Of a stretch of 64,000 nt of DNA, positions 43,602 through 54,514 are shown piece by piece. Origin of the DNA: Clostridium zeae. Its GTDB lineage: Bacteria; Bacillota; Clostridia; Clostridiales; Clostridiaceae. The notes under the pieces are model-generated. The model did no database searches. It worked only from the letters and a program-made list of their open reading frames with translations, and had not been told where the DNA came from. Within the stretch, counting starts at the first letter, position 1. Every line of letters starts with the position of its first letter. Where the stretch lies: positions 124,001 to 188,000 of the forward strand of contig NZ_BMBA01000001.1 of the NCBI RefSeq assembly GCF_017312485.1. Reading direction: 5' to 3'. The position numbers were made by a program, and so were the translations under genes.

Positions 43602-44192
43602 CTATTTATCTGTATTTATTGCACCTTTATTTTTTACAAAATAGTCTACTCCAGATAAAATAGTCACTATTACAGCTATATATAGCGCAATGGTTGGTAC
43701 TATAGCAAAGAAATTATTCATCCAACTATGTTTATCAACCAAATCTGTTAAATACTTAGAAGAACCTATATTAACCTTTAATAATAATAAAATTATAGCA
43801 ACAATTTGAATTACAGTTTTTATCTTTCCCCACCAACTAGCAGCAATAACTGTACCATCAGAAGCTGCTATAGTTCTAAGTCCAGATACTGCAAACTCTC
43901 TAGCAATAATTATAACAGCAGCCCAGCTTGGTATTACATGAAGCTCAACTAATGATATAAGTGCAGATGTAACTAACAGTTTATCTGCTAATGGATCCAT
44001 AAGCTTTCCAAAACGAGTTATTTGATTTCTACTTCTAGCTATGTATCCATCAAGTTTATCAGTTAGCGATGCTAATATAAAAATGAAGGTAGCTATAAAA
44101 GTACTATATGTTAAGTCTCTAAAGGCTATAAATACCAAAAAAAACGGTACTAAAAAAATCCTGATCAAAGTTAGTTTATTAGCAAGATTCAT
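43602..44192 (-). CDS. pgsA: CDP-diacylglycerol-glycerol-3-phosphate 3-phosphatidyltransferase
   Basis: A 196-residue integral membrane enzyme making phosphatidylglycerol phosphate, the committed step to phosphatidylglycerol and cardiolipin. The CDP-alcohol phosphotransferase motif D-G-x2-A-R-x8-G-x3-D-x3-D appears as [20 protein letters not shown] followed by MDPLADKLL. About five membrane helices are visible. The ATG at 44192 follows GGGAG; the open frame starts earlier, at 44216. It overlaps the rimO 3' end by 14 bases, so the two are coupled. Confidence 0.92.
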   Translation of the reverse strand: MNLANKLTLIRIFLVPFFLVFIAFRDLTYSTFIATFIFILASLTDKLDGYIARSRNQITRFGKLMDPLADKLLVTSALISLVELHVIPSWAAVIIIAREFAVSGLRTIAASDGTVIAASWWGKIKTVIQIVAIILLLLKVNIGSSKYLTDLVDKHSWMNNFFAIVPTIALYIAVIVTILSGVDYFVKNKGAINTDK

Positions 44193-45519
44193 TACAAACA
44201 ACTCCCAACAAGTCATATTCAGCGGAATCAGTAATTTTAACTTTTATTATGTCACCAATAGTTAATTTATCATTAGTATGATTAACGATTATAGTACCAT
44301 CTATTTCAGGAGCCATTTCGTAAGATCTTCCAATATAATTTTCTCCATCATATTCTTCAATTAGAACATCATAGATATTGCCAACCTTAGCCTTATTAAC
44401 AGCTTCTGAAACATCCATTTGAGTTAACATTAATATTTCTTCTCTTTTTTCTTTCACTTCTTCGTCAACATGGTTTGGCATTGAAAATGCTGGTGTTCCT
44501 TCTTCTTTTGAATATTTAAACACACCAACCTTATCTAGTTTATAATCTTTCAAAAAGTTTTTAAGCTCGCTGAAATCTTCATCAGTCTCTCCAGGGAATC
44601 CTACAATTAATGAAGTTCTTAAAGTTATACCTTTAACTTTTTCTCTTAAAAGCTCTATCTTGTTAATGATCGCTTCTTTAGTAGTCTTTCTTCCCATAGC
44701 TTTTAAAATATTATCACTTATATGTTGTATAGGCAAATCTATATATTTACAAACCTTAGGATTTGAAGCAATTTCATCTATTAATTCATCATATATTTCT
44801 TCAGGATAGCAGTATAAAAGTCTAATCCACTCAATACCTTCTATCTTGCTTAATTCATTCAATAATATATGAAGTCTGTTCTCTTCATATAAATCTATTC
44901 CATATCTTGTAGTATCTTGACCTATTAGTATAAGTTCTTTTACTCCAGCTGACGCTAATTTCTTTGCTTCTTCAAGTACACTTTCTAAAGCTCTGCTTCT
45001 ATATTTACCTCTTATCTTTGGTATGATACAGTATGTGCAGAAATTATCACATCCTTCTGATATTCTTATATAAGCTGTTGCTTTATCAGTTGTAATAACT
45101 CTTTCACCTTCATTTATATTTGTATTACTGTATTCAAGCTTAGTTATTTTTCCTTCTTCTTTTTCTATAAAAGCTCTTATAAACTCATCGATTTTATTAT
45201 AATCATTAACTCCAAGCATTATATCAATTTCAGGCATTAGCTCTGTGAGTTCACTTCCGTATCTTTGAGTTAAACATCCTGTGGCGATAAGCAACCTACA
45301 GTTATATTTGTTTTTATATTCTGCCATCTCTAATATTGTATCTATAGATTCTTGTTTAGCCTTTTCTATAAAGCCACAAGTATTTACAATAATTATATCT
45401 GCAGATTTAGGGTCATTAGTTAATTCGTATCCAGACTTTAGCTTACCCAGCATAATTTCAGAATCAACCCTATTTTTGTCGCATCCTAGGCTTATCAAGC
45501 CCACCTTATATTTCGTCAA
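44179..45519 (-). CDS. rimO: ribosomal protein S12 methylthiotransferase
   Basis: A radical-SAM enzyme of about 446 residues that methylthiolates an Asp of ribosomal protein S12; paralogue of MiaB at 14.9 kb. The N-terminal domain has [23 protein letters not shown] and TGCLTQRYG with the second-cluster Cys residues. The radical-SAM motif is [22 protein letters not shown] (cysteines C-x3-C-x2-C). A TRAM domain closes it. The TTG at 45519 lies seven bases after AGGAGG; the longer frame from 45540 is rejected. Confidence 0.94.
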   Translation of the reverse strand: MTKYKVGLISLGCDKNRVDSEIMLGKLKSGYELTNDPKSADIIIVNTCGFIEKAKQESIDTILEMAEYKNKYNCRLLIATGCLTQRYGSELTELMPEIDIMLGVNDYNKIDEFIRAFIEKEEGKITKLEYSNTNINEGERVITTDKATAYIRISEGCDNFCTYCIIPKIRGKYRSRALESVLEEAKKLASAGVKELILIGQDTTRYGIDLYEENRLHILLNELSKIEGIEWIRLLYCYPEEIYDELIDEIASNPKVCKYIDLPIQHISDNILKAMGRKTTKEAIINKIELLREKVKGITLRTSLIVGFPGETDEDFSELKNFLKDYKLDKVGVFKYSKEEGTPAFSMPNHVDEEVKEKREEILMLTQMDVSEAVNKAKVGNIYDVLIEEYDGENYIGRSYEMAPEIDGTIIVNHTNDKLTIGDIIKVKITDSAEYDLLGVVCNESC

Positions 45520-45599
45520 CTTAATTCCTCCTGTGTTCAATACAATATATAATACAAATTAATTTTAAAACTGTTTCAACATTAAAACAAGTATTTTTT

Positions 45600-47897
45600 C
45601 TACATATTCTCAAGTTCTTCCTTTGATATAAGGACTTGTCTAGGCTTACTGCCATCTTTTGGTGATATAATATTGTTTTCCTCTAACTGTTCCATTATTC
45701 TAGCTGCTCTATTAAACCCAACTCTAAGCTTCCTTTGAAGAAAAGAAGTAGACGCCTGACCAGTTTCAACTACTATTCTTATAGCCTCATCCAAAAGTTC
45801 GTCTCCATCTTCAGGATTTGATGTACTTGATGAAGTAACCTCACTATTAATATGCTCTATTATTTCTGTTTCATAAGAAGTTTCTTCTGATGAACCTTTT
45901 ATGAAGTTAATTACTTGCTCAACTTCCTCTTCTGATATAAACGCTCCCTGAATTCTTACTGGTTTTGATGCACCAACAGGATAGAATAACATATCTCCCT
46001 TACCTAGAAGTTTTTCCGCACCTGCTGAATCTAGTATAGTTCTTGAATCTATCTGGCTAGAAACGGCAAAAGATATTCTAGATGGTATATTAGCTTTTAT
46101 AACACCTGTTATAACATCAACCGAAGGTCTTTGAGTTGCAATAACAAGATGCATACCAGCTGCTCTAGCCATCTGAGCTAATCTAGCTATATAATCCTCT
46201 ACATCATTAGGGCAAGCCATCATTAAATCTGCAAGCTCATCTACTATTATAACAATCCAAGGTAATTTTTCAGTGATAATACCCTTATCAAAAAGATTAT
46301 TATATGATTCTATGTTTCTAACACCACTATCTGCAAAGAGTTTATATCTTCTTGTCATTTCATTAACAGCCCAATTAAGAGCTGCTGCTGCCTTTTTAGG
46401 ATCAGTTACTACTGGAATTAGAAGCTGAGGTATTCCATTATATACATTAAGTTCAACTACTTTAGGGTCTACCATCAAAAGCTTAACTTCTGAAGGAGAA
46501 TATTTATATAATATACTAATAATTAGAGTATTTATGCATACACTTTTTCCTGATCCAGTAGCACCAGCTATTAATAAATGGGGCATCTTACTTAAATCTG
46601 TGACAATAGCTTTTCCTGCTATATCCTTACCTAGAGCGAAGGCAAGATTGGTTTTAGTATTGATAAACTCTTCAGAGTCTAATACTTCTCTAAGCATAAC
46701 TGGAGTCAATTCTTTGTTAGGAACTTCTATTCCTACTGCTGCTTTACCTGGAATAGGTGCTTCTATTCTTACACCGTTAGCGGCTAGTCCTAAAGCTATA
46801 TCATCTGATAAATTAACTATTTTGCTTACTTTTACCCCTGCACTTGGCTGAAGCTCAAATCTAGTAACAGACGGTCCTTTAGTTACTTGTACAATTTTAG
46901 CATCAACGCCAAAACTATTGAGTGTTTCTTCAAGTTTAGTTGCATTTAAAAGTAAATCCTTCTTATCTTCCTTTTTGAGCTTTAAAGCCGAATTTACATT
47001 TAAAAGTTCAGTAGATGGAATTATATATTCTTTATCTTCTGCTGAAAGCAATCTTTCTGTTAATTCCTTATTAACTACTTCCTTAACTTCGTTGTCTAAG
47101 CCTTTTTTCTTATCGGAGGTACTAGTAGCGCTTGGAGTAGCTATAGTATTATCTGTTATCTCTATCTTTGTTGGAGCACTCTCAGACATTACTTCTTCAT
47201 GAACTGAAGCGTTTTTCATAAAGTCCAATATTTTAATTTTATTATTTATTCCATTGATAAATTCGTTTTGATCAGGATTCTTTTCCTCAATAACTAGAAA
47301 ATCATCTTTTTTCTCTACCTGTTTAGGCTTTTCACTATTCTTTACACTCTTTTTCTGTAGAAAACCTAAATCTAGATTCAGTGAATCTAAAGAAAAATCA
47401 AATCCAATTATAAATACTATAATATAGATAGCAATATTCACAATGAAAGTACCTATACTACCAATTAATTTATATATAGGTAAAGTTATAGTAAATCCAA
47501 TAATTCCGCTATGAAAATAACTTTGAGAATATATAATTGCTTTTAATGAATTAAAAAAACTAGTCTTGTCATAATAGCTTTCTATAGACATCACTTGTAT
47601 AAATACTAAAGAGTTTATTATTGCTATTGATAAAGCTATGAAACTTTTAGATAACTTTATAACTCCTTTTGAGCTAATATATATTACTGATAAATATATC
47701 ATATATATGGGTAATATATATGTTCCTACTCCTATTGCTGATATGAAGAAACGTTTTGAAAAAAACGAAAGATATCCAGCCGCATTTGTATATATGCTTA
47801 TAGCTAAAACTAGACTCACTGCTAGTAATATTATTCCTGTTATATCAGTATTTTTTTTCTTTTGATTTTTTTTGCTTGTAGATTTTTTCTTAGCCAT
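45600..47897 (-). CDS. ftsK: FtsK/SpoIIIE DNA translocase
   Basis: A DNA pump of about 765 residues that moves chromosomes through the division or spore septum. Four N-terminal membrane helices lie at about 20-170, followed by an acidic linker (about 180-300). The motor has Walker [12 protein letters not shown] near 445 and Walker [14 protein letters not shown]. The C-terminal gamma winged helix (about 700-765) has [20 protein letters not shown] and reads KOPS/SRS-like polarity motifs. Whether it acts as FtsK, SpoIIIE or both is not decidable. The ATG at 47897 follows GAGAGGTG. Confidence 0.94.
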   Translation of the reverse strand: MAKKKSTSKKNQKKKNTDITGIILLAVSLVLAISIYTNAAGYLSFFSKRFFISAIGVGTYILPIYMIYLSVIYISSKGVIKLSKSFIALSIAIINSLVFIQVMSIESYYDKTSFFNSLKAIIYSQSYFHSGIIGFTITLPIYKLIGSIGTFIVNIAIYIIVFIIGFDFSLDSLNLDLGFLQKKSVKNSEKPKQVEKKDDFLVIEEKNPDQNEFINGINNKIKILDFMKNASVHEEVMSESAPTKIEITDNTIATPSATSTSDKKKGLDNEVKEVVNKELTERLLSAEDKEYIIPSTELLNVNSALKLKKEDKKDLLLNATKLEETLNSFGVDAKIVQVTKGPSVTRFELQPSAGVKVSKIVNLSDDIALGLAANGVRIEAPIPGKAAVGIEVPNKELTPVMLREVLDSEEFINTKTNLAFALGKDIAGKAIVTDLSKMPHLLIAGATGSGKSVCINTLIISILYKYSPSEVKLLMVDPKVVELNVYNGIPQLLIPVVTDPKKAAAALNWAVNEMTRRYKLFADSGVRNIESYNNLFDKGIITEKLPWIVIIVDELADLMMACPNDVEDYIARLAQMARAAGMHLVIATQRPSVDVITGVIKANIPSRISFAVSSQIDSRTILDSAGAEKLLGKGDMLFYPVGASKPVRIQGAFISEEEVEQVINFIKGSSEETSYETEIIEHINSEVTSSSTSNPEDGDELLDEAIRIVVETGQASTSFLQRKLRVGFNRAARIMEQLEENNIISPKDGSKPRQVLISKEELENM

Positions 47898-47952
47898 TCT
47901 TTTCACCTCTCTTTACTACTTCTACACGTAGATTTAATTTCCTCTAAGAACC

Positions 47953-48045
47953 TTAAAAAAGTCGCTGAAGTGACCTTCTTCAGTGAGTTTTTTTACGCAT
48001 CTGCCTTTCCGAATGTATATGAGGAAAATCTGGCAGGCGAATAAG
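47953..48045 (+). repeat. dispersed intergenic repeat, family B, copy 2
   Basis: Hairpin arms GTCGCTGAAG and CTTCAGTGAG with T7, then CGCATCTGCCTTTCCGAATG, TATATGAGGAAA and GGCAGGCGAA. It has the same order as B1 and B3 and lies upstream of ftsK, pointing away from it. Confidence 0.75.
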
Positions 48046-48057
48046 TTTTGTTTTTTT

Positions 48058-48138
48058 ACTGTCTAGCCATAAAAAACTTCCAAAGCCATTGAAATCTCTA
48101 GGTTTAGCCAATTTGAAAATTTTATAGTTCCCTATACA
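48058..48138 (-). repeat. dispersed intergenic repeat, family A, copy 4
   Basis: On the minus strand: ACTGTATAG, TATAAAA, TTTTCAA, GGCTAAACCTAGAGATTTCA and GGAAGTTTTTTATG, aligned to A3. The ends ACTGTCTAG and CTATACAGT (plus strand) are inverted with few mismatches, so this copy has visible terminal inverted repeats. It is sandwiched between B2 and B3. Confidence 0.75.
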
Positions 48139-48222
48139 GTAAAAAATCGCTAATGTGTCTTATTTTTGCGCATCTGCCTTTTCGAATGTATGTGAAGAAA
48201 GCTTTGAGGCGATATATTCTTA
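48138..48222 (+). repeat. dispersed intergenic repeat, family B, copy 3
   Basis: The hairpin part is degenerate (AAAAAATCGCTAATGTGTC), followed by T-rich bases, GCGCATCTGCCTTTTCGAAT, GTATGTGAAGAAA and GAGGCGA. It is the same unit as B1 and B2. Confidence 0.75.
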
Positions 48223-48300
48223 ATTACTCTTTATTTTAATAGTTATTCTATCACAAATATAATAATCCATAGCTTATCTAAATTATGGCCGATTAGAGAG

Positions 48301-48335
48301 TAAATAAACCATAGGATTTCCCTATGGTTTATTTA
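48301..48335 (-). terminator. terminator of tepA
   Basis: TAAATAAACCATAGG pairs perfectly over 15 bp with CCTATGGTTTATTTA around a five-base loop. It includes the tepA stop region. Confidence 0.8.
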
Positions 48336-49017
48336 CACTATCTATCATTGAATTCAGTTTAGCAAGCGCTTCCTTAATTCCACCTACTTCATCTATGAGT
48401 CCATAATCTACAGCTTCTTTTCCTACTAAAATAGTTCCCATATCATTTAATAGCTCATCAGTTTGAAGCATTAATGTTTTTAGGGTTTCTTTATTCATTT
48501 TAGAAGTTCTAACTATAAATTCATTTATACGTTCCTGCATTTTATCAAAATATTTAAAAGTTTGAGGAACTCCAAGTACTAATCCATTCATTCTTATTGG
48601 ATGTAATATCATAGTAGCAGAAGGAGATATAAACGAATAATCAGATGCTGTAGCTAAAGGAACTCCGATAGAGTGTCCTCCACCTATAACTAAGGATACA
48701 GTAGGTTTACTTAGACTTCTTATCATCTCTGAAATAGCAAGGCCTGCCTCTACGTCACCACCTACAGTGTTTAAAATAGTTAATATACCTTCTACTTTAT
48801 CGTTTTGTTCCATCTCAATTAACTGAGGTATTACATGTTCATATTTTGTGGTTTTAGTTTGTGGTGGTAAAACACCATGACCTTCAATCTGACCAATTAT
48901 AGATAATATATGAATTCTTTGTTGTGTTTCTTGAGTAGAATTTGAATTTCCAAGTTCTTTTATTTCTTCAATTTTATCTTCTTTCTTTGCTTCTTCTTTT
49001 TTTATTTCATCGCTCAT
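48322..49017 (-). CDS. tepA: TepA/ClpP-like serine protease
   Basis: About 231 residues: a ClpP-fold peptidase without a partner ATPase domain. A Lys/Glu-rich N-terminal region (about 1-30) precedes the fold. The oxyanion strand is [21 protein letters not shown], the nucleophile Ser lies in [11 protein letters not shown] and the His in [10 protein letters not shown]. In Bacillus TepA (YlfI-like) degrades secretion-related or spore proteins. The ATG at 49017 follows AGGAGG; ATG 49023 is too close to that site. It lies at the end of the rpsO-pnp-dapG group, its usual place. Confidence 0.85.
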   Translation of the reverse strand: MSDEIKKEEAKKEDKIEEIKELGNSNSTQETQQRIHILSIIGQIEGHGVLPPQTKTTKYEHVIPQLIEMEQNDKVEGILTILNTVGGDVEAGLAISEMIRSLSKPTVSLVIGGGHSIGVPLATASDYSFISPSATMILHPIRMNGLVLGVPQTFKYFDKMQERINEFIVRTSKMNKETLKTLMLQTDELLNDMGTILVGKEAVDYGLIDEVGGIKEALAKLNSMIDSVNKP

Positions 49018-49075
49018 AATCATTCCTCCTGTACTTTACTATTTTGTACAAGAGAACACTCTATTATTCAAGCTA

Positions 49076-50269
49076 TTACATAAAAGCTTTATGAAGTACA
49101 TTAATTGCTTTTTCTACATCGAAGGAATGTATTAAGCACCATATTGTAGTATGAGAATCAGCTGTTTGAAGAACCTCAATATTATTGTCATCCAAGGTTC
49201 TTATTATTTTGGCCATTACTCCAGGAATACCTTTCATTCTTGAACCAATTAAAGAAACCTTACTACAGTCTTTAACTAAGCTGTATATAATATTTTCACC
49301 TTTTAATACGGATTCTAATTTCAACAAGTCTTCTGAATCAATCGTAAATATCTTTTCTTTTGGAAATATATTAATTAAATCTAAGCTTATTTTATTTTCA
49401 GCTAAAGTATCTAATACTTTTTTATATTCAACTTTTTCTTTGTTTTCTAAATCAGTTACAGTTACTTGAATTCTTCCTGACATATGTGTTATACCAGTTA
49501 AAATACGTGGATCACTGCTATCACCAATATTATCTATAACTGTTCCTTTACTTTTAGACATTGTATTTCTTATTACAAGAGGTATATTTCCTCTCATAGC
49601 AATCTCTACAGCTCTAGGATGTATAACTTTAGCGCCTTGATCAGCAAACTGAAACACTTCATTATAACTTATTTTATCTATCAGATTTGCATCTTCTACT
49701 ATTCTTGGATCAGCTGTCATTATTCCATCTACATCAGTAAATATTTCGATCTGCTCACTCTTTAAAGCTACACCTAAGATTGATGCTGTAGTATCGCTAC
49801 CACCTCTTCCGAGGGTTGTAAAATTACCTTCTGCATCATTACCTTGAAACCCACATACTACTGGTACTATTCCTTCGTTCAATAGGTGTATTATTCTCTT
49901 TGTATCTACATCTAATAAGCGCGCATTGGAAAAATCACTATTAGTTATTATACCAGCTTGTCCTCCAGTCAAAGGAATAGCTTTAATATTGTTCATATAT
50001 AGTTCTTGGCAAAGAACTGTAGAACTAATTATTTCACCACAGCACATTAAAAGATCAGTTGCATGCTTGTTTGATTTTTTAAAATCACTATTTAGAAGTG
50101 AAAGAAGTGTATCTGTTGCATACGGTTCTCCTTTTCTGCCCATAGCAGAAACTACAACTACTGGTGAATAACCATTGTTTATTGCTTCTTTAACTTTTTC
50201 AATTACCTGTTCTCTTCTTTCAGATGTAGATACTGAAGTTCCACCAAACTTTTGTATGATGATTTTCAA
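49076..50269 (-). CDS. aspartate kinase with ACT domains
   Basis: A 397-residue aspartokinase, the first step to lysine, threonine, methionine and diaminopimelate. It has KFGGTSV near residue 6, VVSAMGRKGEPY, GRGGSDTTASILGVAL and the C-terminal ACT pair (about 260-397) with VSLIGSRMKGIPGVMAKI and the feedback-binding end DSHTTIWCLI. It resembles dapG-type kinases by its position next to ylmC and tepA. No lysine riboswitch is present in the 15-base gap upstream. It lies in the same transcription unit as ylmC. Confidence 0.92.
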   Translation of the reverse strand: MKIIIQKFGGTSVSTSERREQVIEKVKEAINNGYSPVVVVSAMGRKGEPYATDTLLSLLNSDFKKSNKHATDLLMCCGEIISSTVLCQELYMNNIKAIPLTGGQAGIITNSDFSNARLLDVDTKRIIHLLNEGIVPVVCGFQGNDAEGNFTTLGRGGSDTTASILGVALKSEQIEIFTDVDGIMTADPRIVEDANLIDKISYNEVFQFADQGAKVIHPRAVEIAMRGNIPLVIRNTMSKSKGTVIDNIGDSSDPRILTGITHMSGRIQVTVTDLENKEKVEYKKVLDTLAENKISLDLINIFPKEKIFTIDSEDLLKLESVLKGENIIYSLVKDCSKVSLIGSRMKGIPGVMAKIIRTLDDNNIEVLQTADSHTTIWCLIHSFDVEKAINVLHKAFM

Positions 50270-50284
50270 AATATCACTCCTTTG

Positions 50285-50560
50285 TTAAAGCTTTGTTCTT
50301 TTAATCATTTCCTCTTCGACGTCAAGTATTATTGTTTTTGCACCTATTTTCTTTACGTAATCCCAAGAAATCTCTAAGAATTCGTCTCCTCCAAACAGGC
50401 TAAACTTTGACATATTAACGTTTATGATGAGAAACTTAAGCTTTCCCTCATCATCTATAACTATATCATTGCTTGATAAAGAATTATACTTTTCGCCATC
50501 ATTTACGTTTATGATTTCATAACGTTCCATTTCAGATAAATATTTTACATTGTCATTCAT
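50285..50560 (-). CDS. YlmC/YmxH-family PRC-barrel sporulation protein
   Basis: A 91-residue protein. A PRC-barrel-like fold is suggested by LSEMERYEIINVNDGEKYNSL, SNDIVIDDEGKL and FLEISWDYVKKIGAKTIILD. Homologues are expressed in the mother cell, but their role is unclear. The ATG at 50560 lies nine bases after GGAGG; the longer start at 50584 is rejected. It is located between the M16 peptidase and aspartate kinase genes. Confidence 0.85.
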   Translation of the reverse strand: MNDNVKYLSEMERYEIINVNDGEKYNSLSSNDIVIDDEGKLKFLIINVNMSKFSLFGGDEFLEISWDYVKKIGAKTIILDVEEEMIKRTKL

Positions 50561-50611
50561 TGTAATACACCTCCTTAACATCAAAGTATGATACCAAGGA
50601 GGATTTTATGC

Positions 50612-51907
50612 TTATATATTTCCTTCACTGTTAGTGTATGCAACTACATCTTTTTGTGCTAGCGTGGACAAAGTATCTAAATTAATTTCTTTTCCAACAA
50701 ATGCACCATTAATTATTCCTGGTTTAAAGCATTGTTCAAGCATACTGTGAACAGTCTCGAAATTAATTCTGTCTATTTTACTTATTATATCTTCTGGTTT
50801 ATTTATTTTATTTAAGAATAGAACAGATTTTCCATTGCTAAACATTCTACTACTAGTACTTTCTAGTCCTAAAACGTAACCTGCTTTAATTTTTTCTTTG
50901 TTTATGTTTAGTTGTTCTTTAGTGATTCCTTTAGAAATAAAAAGCTTTAATTCCTCATTTATTGCAAGCAGTGTTTCTTCTGCATATACAGGATTAAGTC
51001 CTACATAAATATTTAGCATTCCAGTATTCTTATAAGAAAGAGGATATGAATAAACTGAGTAGCATACACCCATTTCTTCACGAATCTTTTGGAATAGCAG
51101 TGAAGATGCACCTCCACCTAAAATATTATTTAGAACTATTAAATTATATCCGTTATCGTCTCCAATTGGAACACCTTTAAGGCCTAAATTTATATGAAGT
51201 TGTTCAATATCCTTATCGGAGCTTAAGAAATTATTTTTAAGCTCAGGAGTTGAATAATCCGTTATTATTTCTCTTTCAGATTTCCAACCGGCAAAATAAT
51301 TTTCTACAAGTTTTATAAGTTCTTTGTATTCAAACTTACCACAGATAGATAAAACTGAATTTTTAGGTGTATAGTGAGATTTAACGTAGTTAGTTATAGT
51401 CTCTCTATTGAAGGATCTTACAGTTTCAGGAGTTCCGAGAATTGGATAAGCTAAAGAATCATCTTCAAAGGCTGCCTTTGCATGTATATCCGACAATACA
51501 TCCTCTGGAGTATCTTCACCCATATTTATCTCTTCAACAACTACACCTTGTTCCTTTTGTATATCCTCTTCAGTAAAATTAGAATTAAACATCATATCAG
51601 ACAATACTTCTAAGCATAATCCAGCATGAGTTGAAAGGGCTTTGAAGTAATAACAGGTGGATTCTTTGCTTGTATAAGCATTTATTTGACCACCCACATT
51701 TTCTATATCCTCAGCAATTTGTTTGGCATTTCTGTTTTTTGTACCTTTAAACATCATGTGTTCTATAAAGTGTGAGATACCATTATTATGTAAGTCTTCA
51801 TTTCTTGACCCATTCTCTACATGTAATCCTATACTTATAGAGTCAACATGATCTATATATTCAGTAACAACTCTTAAACCATTTGGTAATGTGTATAGAT
51901 TATACAT
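50612..51907 (-). CDS. M16-family zinc peptidase (YmxG/MlpA-like)
   Basis: A 431-residue mitochondrial-processing-peptidase-like protein. The inverted zinc motif HxxEH is in ISHFIEHMMFKGT near 50, with the distal Glu in EQGVVVEEINMGED. Two alpha-beta halves follow, the second with GGGASSLLFQKIREEMGVCYSVYSY, so length and domain pair are complete. The substrate is unknown. The ATG follows AAGGAGG. It lies downstream of pnp, separated by the pnp terminator. Confidence 0.92.
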   Translation of the reverse strand: MYNLYTLPNGLRVVTEYIDHVDSISIGLHVENGSRNEDLHNNGISHFIEHMMFKGTKNRNAKQIAEDIENVGGQINAYTSKESTCYYFKALSTHAGLCLEVLSDMMFNSNFTEEDIQKEQGVVVEEINMGEDTPEDVLSDIHAKAAFEDDSLAYPILGTPETVRSFNRETITNYVKSHYTPKNSVLSICGKFEYKELIKLVENYFAGWKSEREIITDYSTPELKNNFLSSDKDIEQLHINLGLKGVPIGDDNGYNLIVLNNILGGGASSLLFQKIREEMGVCYSVYSYPLSYKNTGMLNIYVGLNPVYAEETLLAINEELKLFISKGITKEQLNINKEKIKAGYVLGLESTSSRMFSNGKSVLFLNKINKPEDIISKIDRINFETVHSMLEQCFKPGIINGAFVGKEINLDTLSTLAQKDVVAYTNSEGNI

Positions 51908-51923
51908 AAAAATACCTCCTTAA

Positions 51924-51956
51924 AAAATAAAAAGGCAATTTTTAAGTTGCCCTTTC
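51924..51956 (-). terminator. terminator of pnp
   Basis: On the minus strand AAAGGGCAA pairs with TTGCCTTT over a seven-base loop, followed by TTATTTTTT. It ends just before the M16 ribosome binding site. Confidence 0.75.
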
Positions 51957-51960
51957 ATCG

Positions 51961-54084
51961 TTATTCTTTTGATTTATCGTCTTTTGATTTGTCTTCCTGT
52001 GTTTCAGCAATTGCATCTTTTCTAGATAAGTTGATTCTACCTTGGTTATCTATATCAGTAACCTTAACAAGTATTTCATCACCTACAGATACAATATCTT
52101 CAACTTTATTTACTCTAGTTACATCAAGTTTAGATATATGAACTAAACCTTCTTTGTTTGGTAGTATTTCAACAAATGCACCAAATTGAGCAATCTTAAC
52201 TACCTTACCTAAGTATATTTCTCCTGCTTTTACTTCACGAGTAAGTCCGTCTATTATCTTTAAGGCTTCATTAACTCCTGCATGATCTGAAGATGAAACA
52301 AATATCTTTCCATCATCCTTAATATCAATCTTAACACCAGTATCAGCTATAATCTTATTGATTATCTTTCCACCAGCACCGATTACATCTCTTATCTTAT
52401 CAGGATCAATTTGTATTGTTGAAGTCTTAGGAGCATATAATGAAACTTCTGTTCTAGCAGCTGGTATACATTCTTTAATCTTATCAAGTATTCCAAGTCT
52501 TGCTTTTCTTGCATCGTATATAGCAGTTCTTATACAATATTCTGATAATCCAGCTATTTTTGTATCAACTTGTATAGAAGTTATTCCTTTTTCTGTACCT
52601 GCTACCTTAAAGTCCATATCTCCAAAGAAGTCTTCTATTCCTTGTATATCAGTTAGAACTTCTTCTTCCGATAAATCTTCAGAAGTTATTAATCCCATTG
52701 CTATACCAGCAGCTGGTCTTTTTATTGGAACTCCTGCATCTAATAATGCTAAAGTTGATCCACAAACTGATGCTTGTGATGTAGAACCATTTGAGCTTAA
52801 TACTTCAGACACAAGTCTTATAGTGTATGGGAATTCTTCTTCTGATGGTATAAGTGGTTCTAAAGCTCTTTCAGCTAATGCACCATGACCAATTTCTCTT
52901 CTACCTGGTCCTCTTAAAGGTCTAACTTCACCAACACTGTATGATGGGAAGTTGTAGTGATGCATATATCTCTTAGATACTTCTTCACCAATTCCATCTA
53001 GAATTTGAACATCTCCTATAGCACCTAAAGTTGCTACAGTCATAACTTGTGTAAGTCCTCTTGTAAATATACCTGTTCCATGAGTTCTTGGTAAAACTCC
53101 TACTTCACAGCCTATTGGTCTAACCTCATCAAAAGCTCTTCCATCAGGACGTCTTCTTTCATGTAAAAGCATATCTCTTACGATTTCTTTTTGAATTCTG
53201 TATACAACGTCATTAACATCTGACATGTTATCTGGATATATATCAGCAAAGTGTTGTACTACACTCTTCTTAACTTCATCCATTTCTTCATTTCTTTCGT
53301 TCTTGTCGATAATATACATAGCTTTTTTTATAGTTTCAAAGGAATATTCGCGAACAGTTTTTTCTAGTTCTGCATCTACCTTGTATATTAAAGGCACCTT
53401 TTTCTCTTTTCCAAAAGATTTCATTGCTTCTTCTTGGAAAGCTACTATATCTTTACATGCTTCAAATCCAAAAGTAATAGCGTTTATCATTGTTTCTTCT
53501 GGTATCTCATGACCACCAGCTTCAATCATCATAACTCTATCTTTTGTAGCACAAACTGTTAAAGCAAGTATCATTTCTTCTCTTTGCTTTGATGTTGGGT
53601 TTAATATAAATTCATCACCAATTAAACCTACTTGTACTGCGGCAACTGGAGTAGTGAATGGGATACTTGATAGACAAAGAGCAGTGGATGCTGCATTTAT
53701 CGCAAGAATTTCTGGAAGGTTATCATTTTCTACAGAAACTACTGTACAAACTACTTGTACGTCATTTCTATATCCTTTAGGGAAAAGTGGTCTAAGCGGT
53801 CTGTCGACAGCTCTTCCATTTAGAATTGCTTTTTCTGAAGGTCTACCCTCTCTCTTGATAAATCCTCCAGGTATTTTTCCTACTGCATATAATCTTTCTT
53901 CATATTCAACACTTAAAGGAAAGAAATCAATCCCCTCTCTTGGTGATTCTGAAGCATTAGCGTTTGTTAATATTACTGTGTCACCATAGCTCATTAAGAT
54001 AGCAGTATCAGAAAGCATTCCTAACTTTCCAAATTCAACTTTCATTTTTCTACCAGCTACAGTGGTTTCATGAAAATGATTCAT
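51961..54084 (-). CDS. pnp: polynucleotide phosphorylase
   Basis: A 707-residue 3'-5' phosphorolytic exoribonuclease. Two RNase PH-like halves (about 1-220 and 310-545) with an alpha-helical linker carry [23 protein letters not shown] and [18 protein letters not shown] domain (about 550-610) has [12 protein letters not shown], and an S1 domain (about 620-690) has [17 protein letters not shown]. An acidic Asp/Lys tail ends the protein. The ATG follows AAAGGAGG. It is downstream of rpsO with a hairpin between, as in most bacteria. Confidence 0.96.
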   Translation of the reverse strand: MNHFHETTVAGRKMKVEFGKLGMLSDTAILMSYGDTVILTNANASESPREGIDFFPLSVEYEERLYAVGKIPGGFIKREGRPSEKAILNGRAVDRPLRPLFPKGYRNDVQVVCTVVSVENDNLPEILAINAASTALCLSSIPFTTPVAAVQVGLIGDEFILNPTSKQREEMILALTVCATKDRVMMIEAGGHEIPEETMINAITFGFEACKDIVAFQEEAMKSFGKEKKVPLIYKVDAELEKTVREYSFETIKKAMYIIDKNERNEEMDEVKKSVVQHFADIYPDNMSDVNDVVYRIQKEIVRDMLLHERRRPDGRAFDEVRPIGCEVGVLPRTHGTGIFTRGLTQVMTVATLGAIGDVQILDGIGEEVSKRYMHHYNFPSYSVGEVRPLRGPGRREIGHGALAERALEPLIPSEEEFPYTIRLVSEVLSSNGSTSQASVCGSTLALLDAGVPIKRPAAGIAMGLITSEDLSEEEVLTDIQGIEDFFGDMDFKVAGTEKGITSIQVDTKIAGLSEYCIRTAIYDARKARLGILDKIKECIPAARTEVSLYAPKTSTIQIDPDKIRDVIGAGGKIINKIIADTGVKIDIKDDGKIFVSSSDHAGVNEALKIIDGLTREVKAGEIYLGKVVKIAQFGAFVEILPNKEGLVHISKLDVTRVNKVEDIVSVGDEILVKVTDIDNQGRINLSRKDAIAETQEDKSKDDKSKE

Positions 54085-54142
54085 GTGTTATTACCTCCTT
54101 TCGGTTACTTATGTAAAACTTTACTTTAGTTGATAAAATAAT

Positions 54143-54168
54143 AGAGCGGTATAACCGCTCTTTTCAGA
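54143..54168 (-). terminator. hairpin between rpsO and pnp
   Basis: AGAGCGGT pairs with ACCGCTCT over a three- to four-base loop. On the minus strand only ATTATTTTAT follows, so partial termination or an RNase entry site is likely. Confidence 0.65.
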
Positions 54169-54432
54169 TTAACCTCTTATACCTAATTGTCCTATTATTG
54201 CTCTATATCTTTCGATATCTTGAGAAGATAGGTAGTTTAAAAGACCTCTTCTTTGTCCAACCATCATTAGAAGACCTCTTCTTGAATGGTGATCTTTCTT
54301 ATGAACCTTTAAATGTTCAGTAAGATAGTTGATTCTTTCAGTAAGTAGTGCTATTTGCACTTCTGGTGAACCAGTATCTCCTTCATGTCTTGCGTACTTT
54401 ACTATAATTTCTTGTTTTCTTGCCTTATCCAT
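54169..54432 (-). CDS. rpsO: 30S ribosomal protein S15
   Basis: An 87-residue S15 that binds 16S rRNA helices 20-22. It has the expected [37 protein letters not shown] and [14 protein letters not shown]. The ATG follows GGAGG. The leader of about 75 bases upstream is the place where S15 autoregulation occurs in other bacteria; a promoter at 54543-54515 feeds it. Confidence 0.96.
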   Translation of the reverse strand: MDKARKQEIIVKYARHEGDTGSPEVQIALLTERINYLTEHLKVHKKDHHSRRGLLMMVGQRRGLLNYLSSQDIERYRAIIGQLGIRG

Positions 54433-54514
54433 GTGTAAACACCTCCAAAATTATCCCCTAGTTCCATGAAAAAAGATGGCAAACCTTTTATCTTAGGATT
54501 AGGTTCTCAAGGGT

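Noticed and set aside
50270-50284. Lysine riboswitch before aspartate kinase
   Set aside because: Only 15 bases separate it from the upstream gene and no aptamer motif is present.
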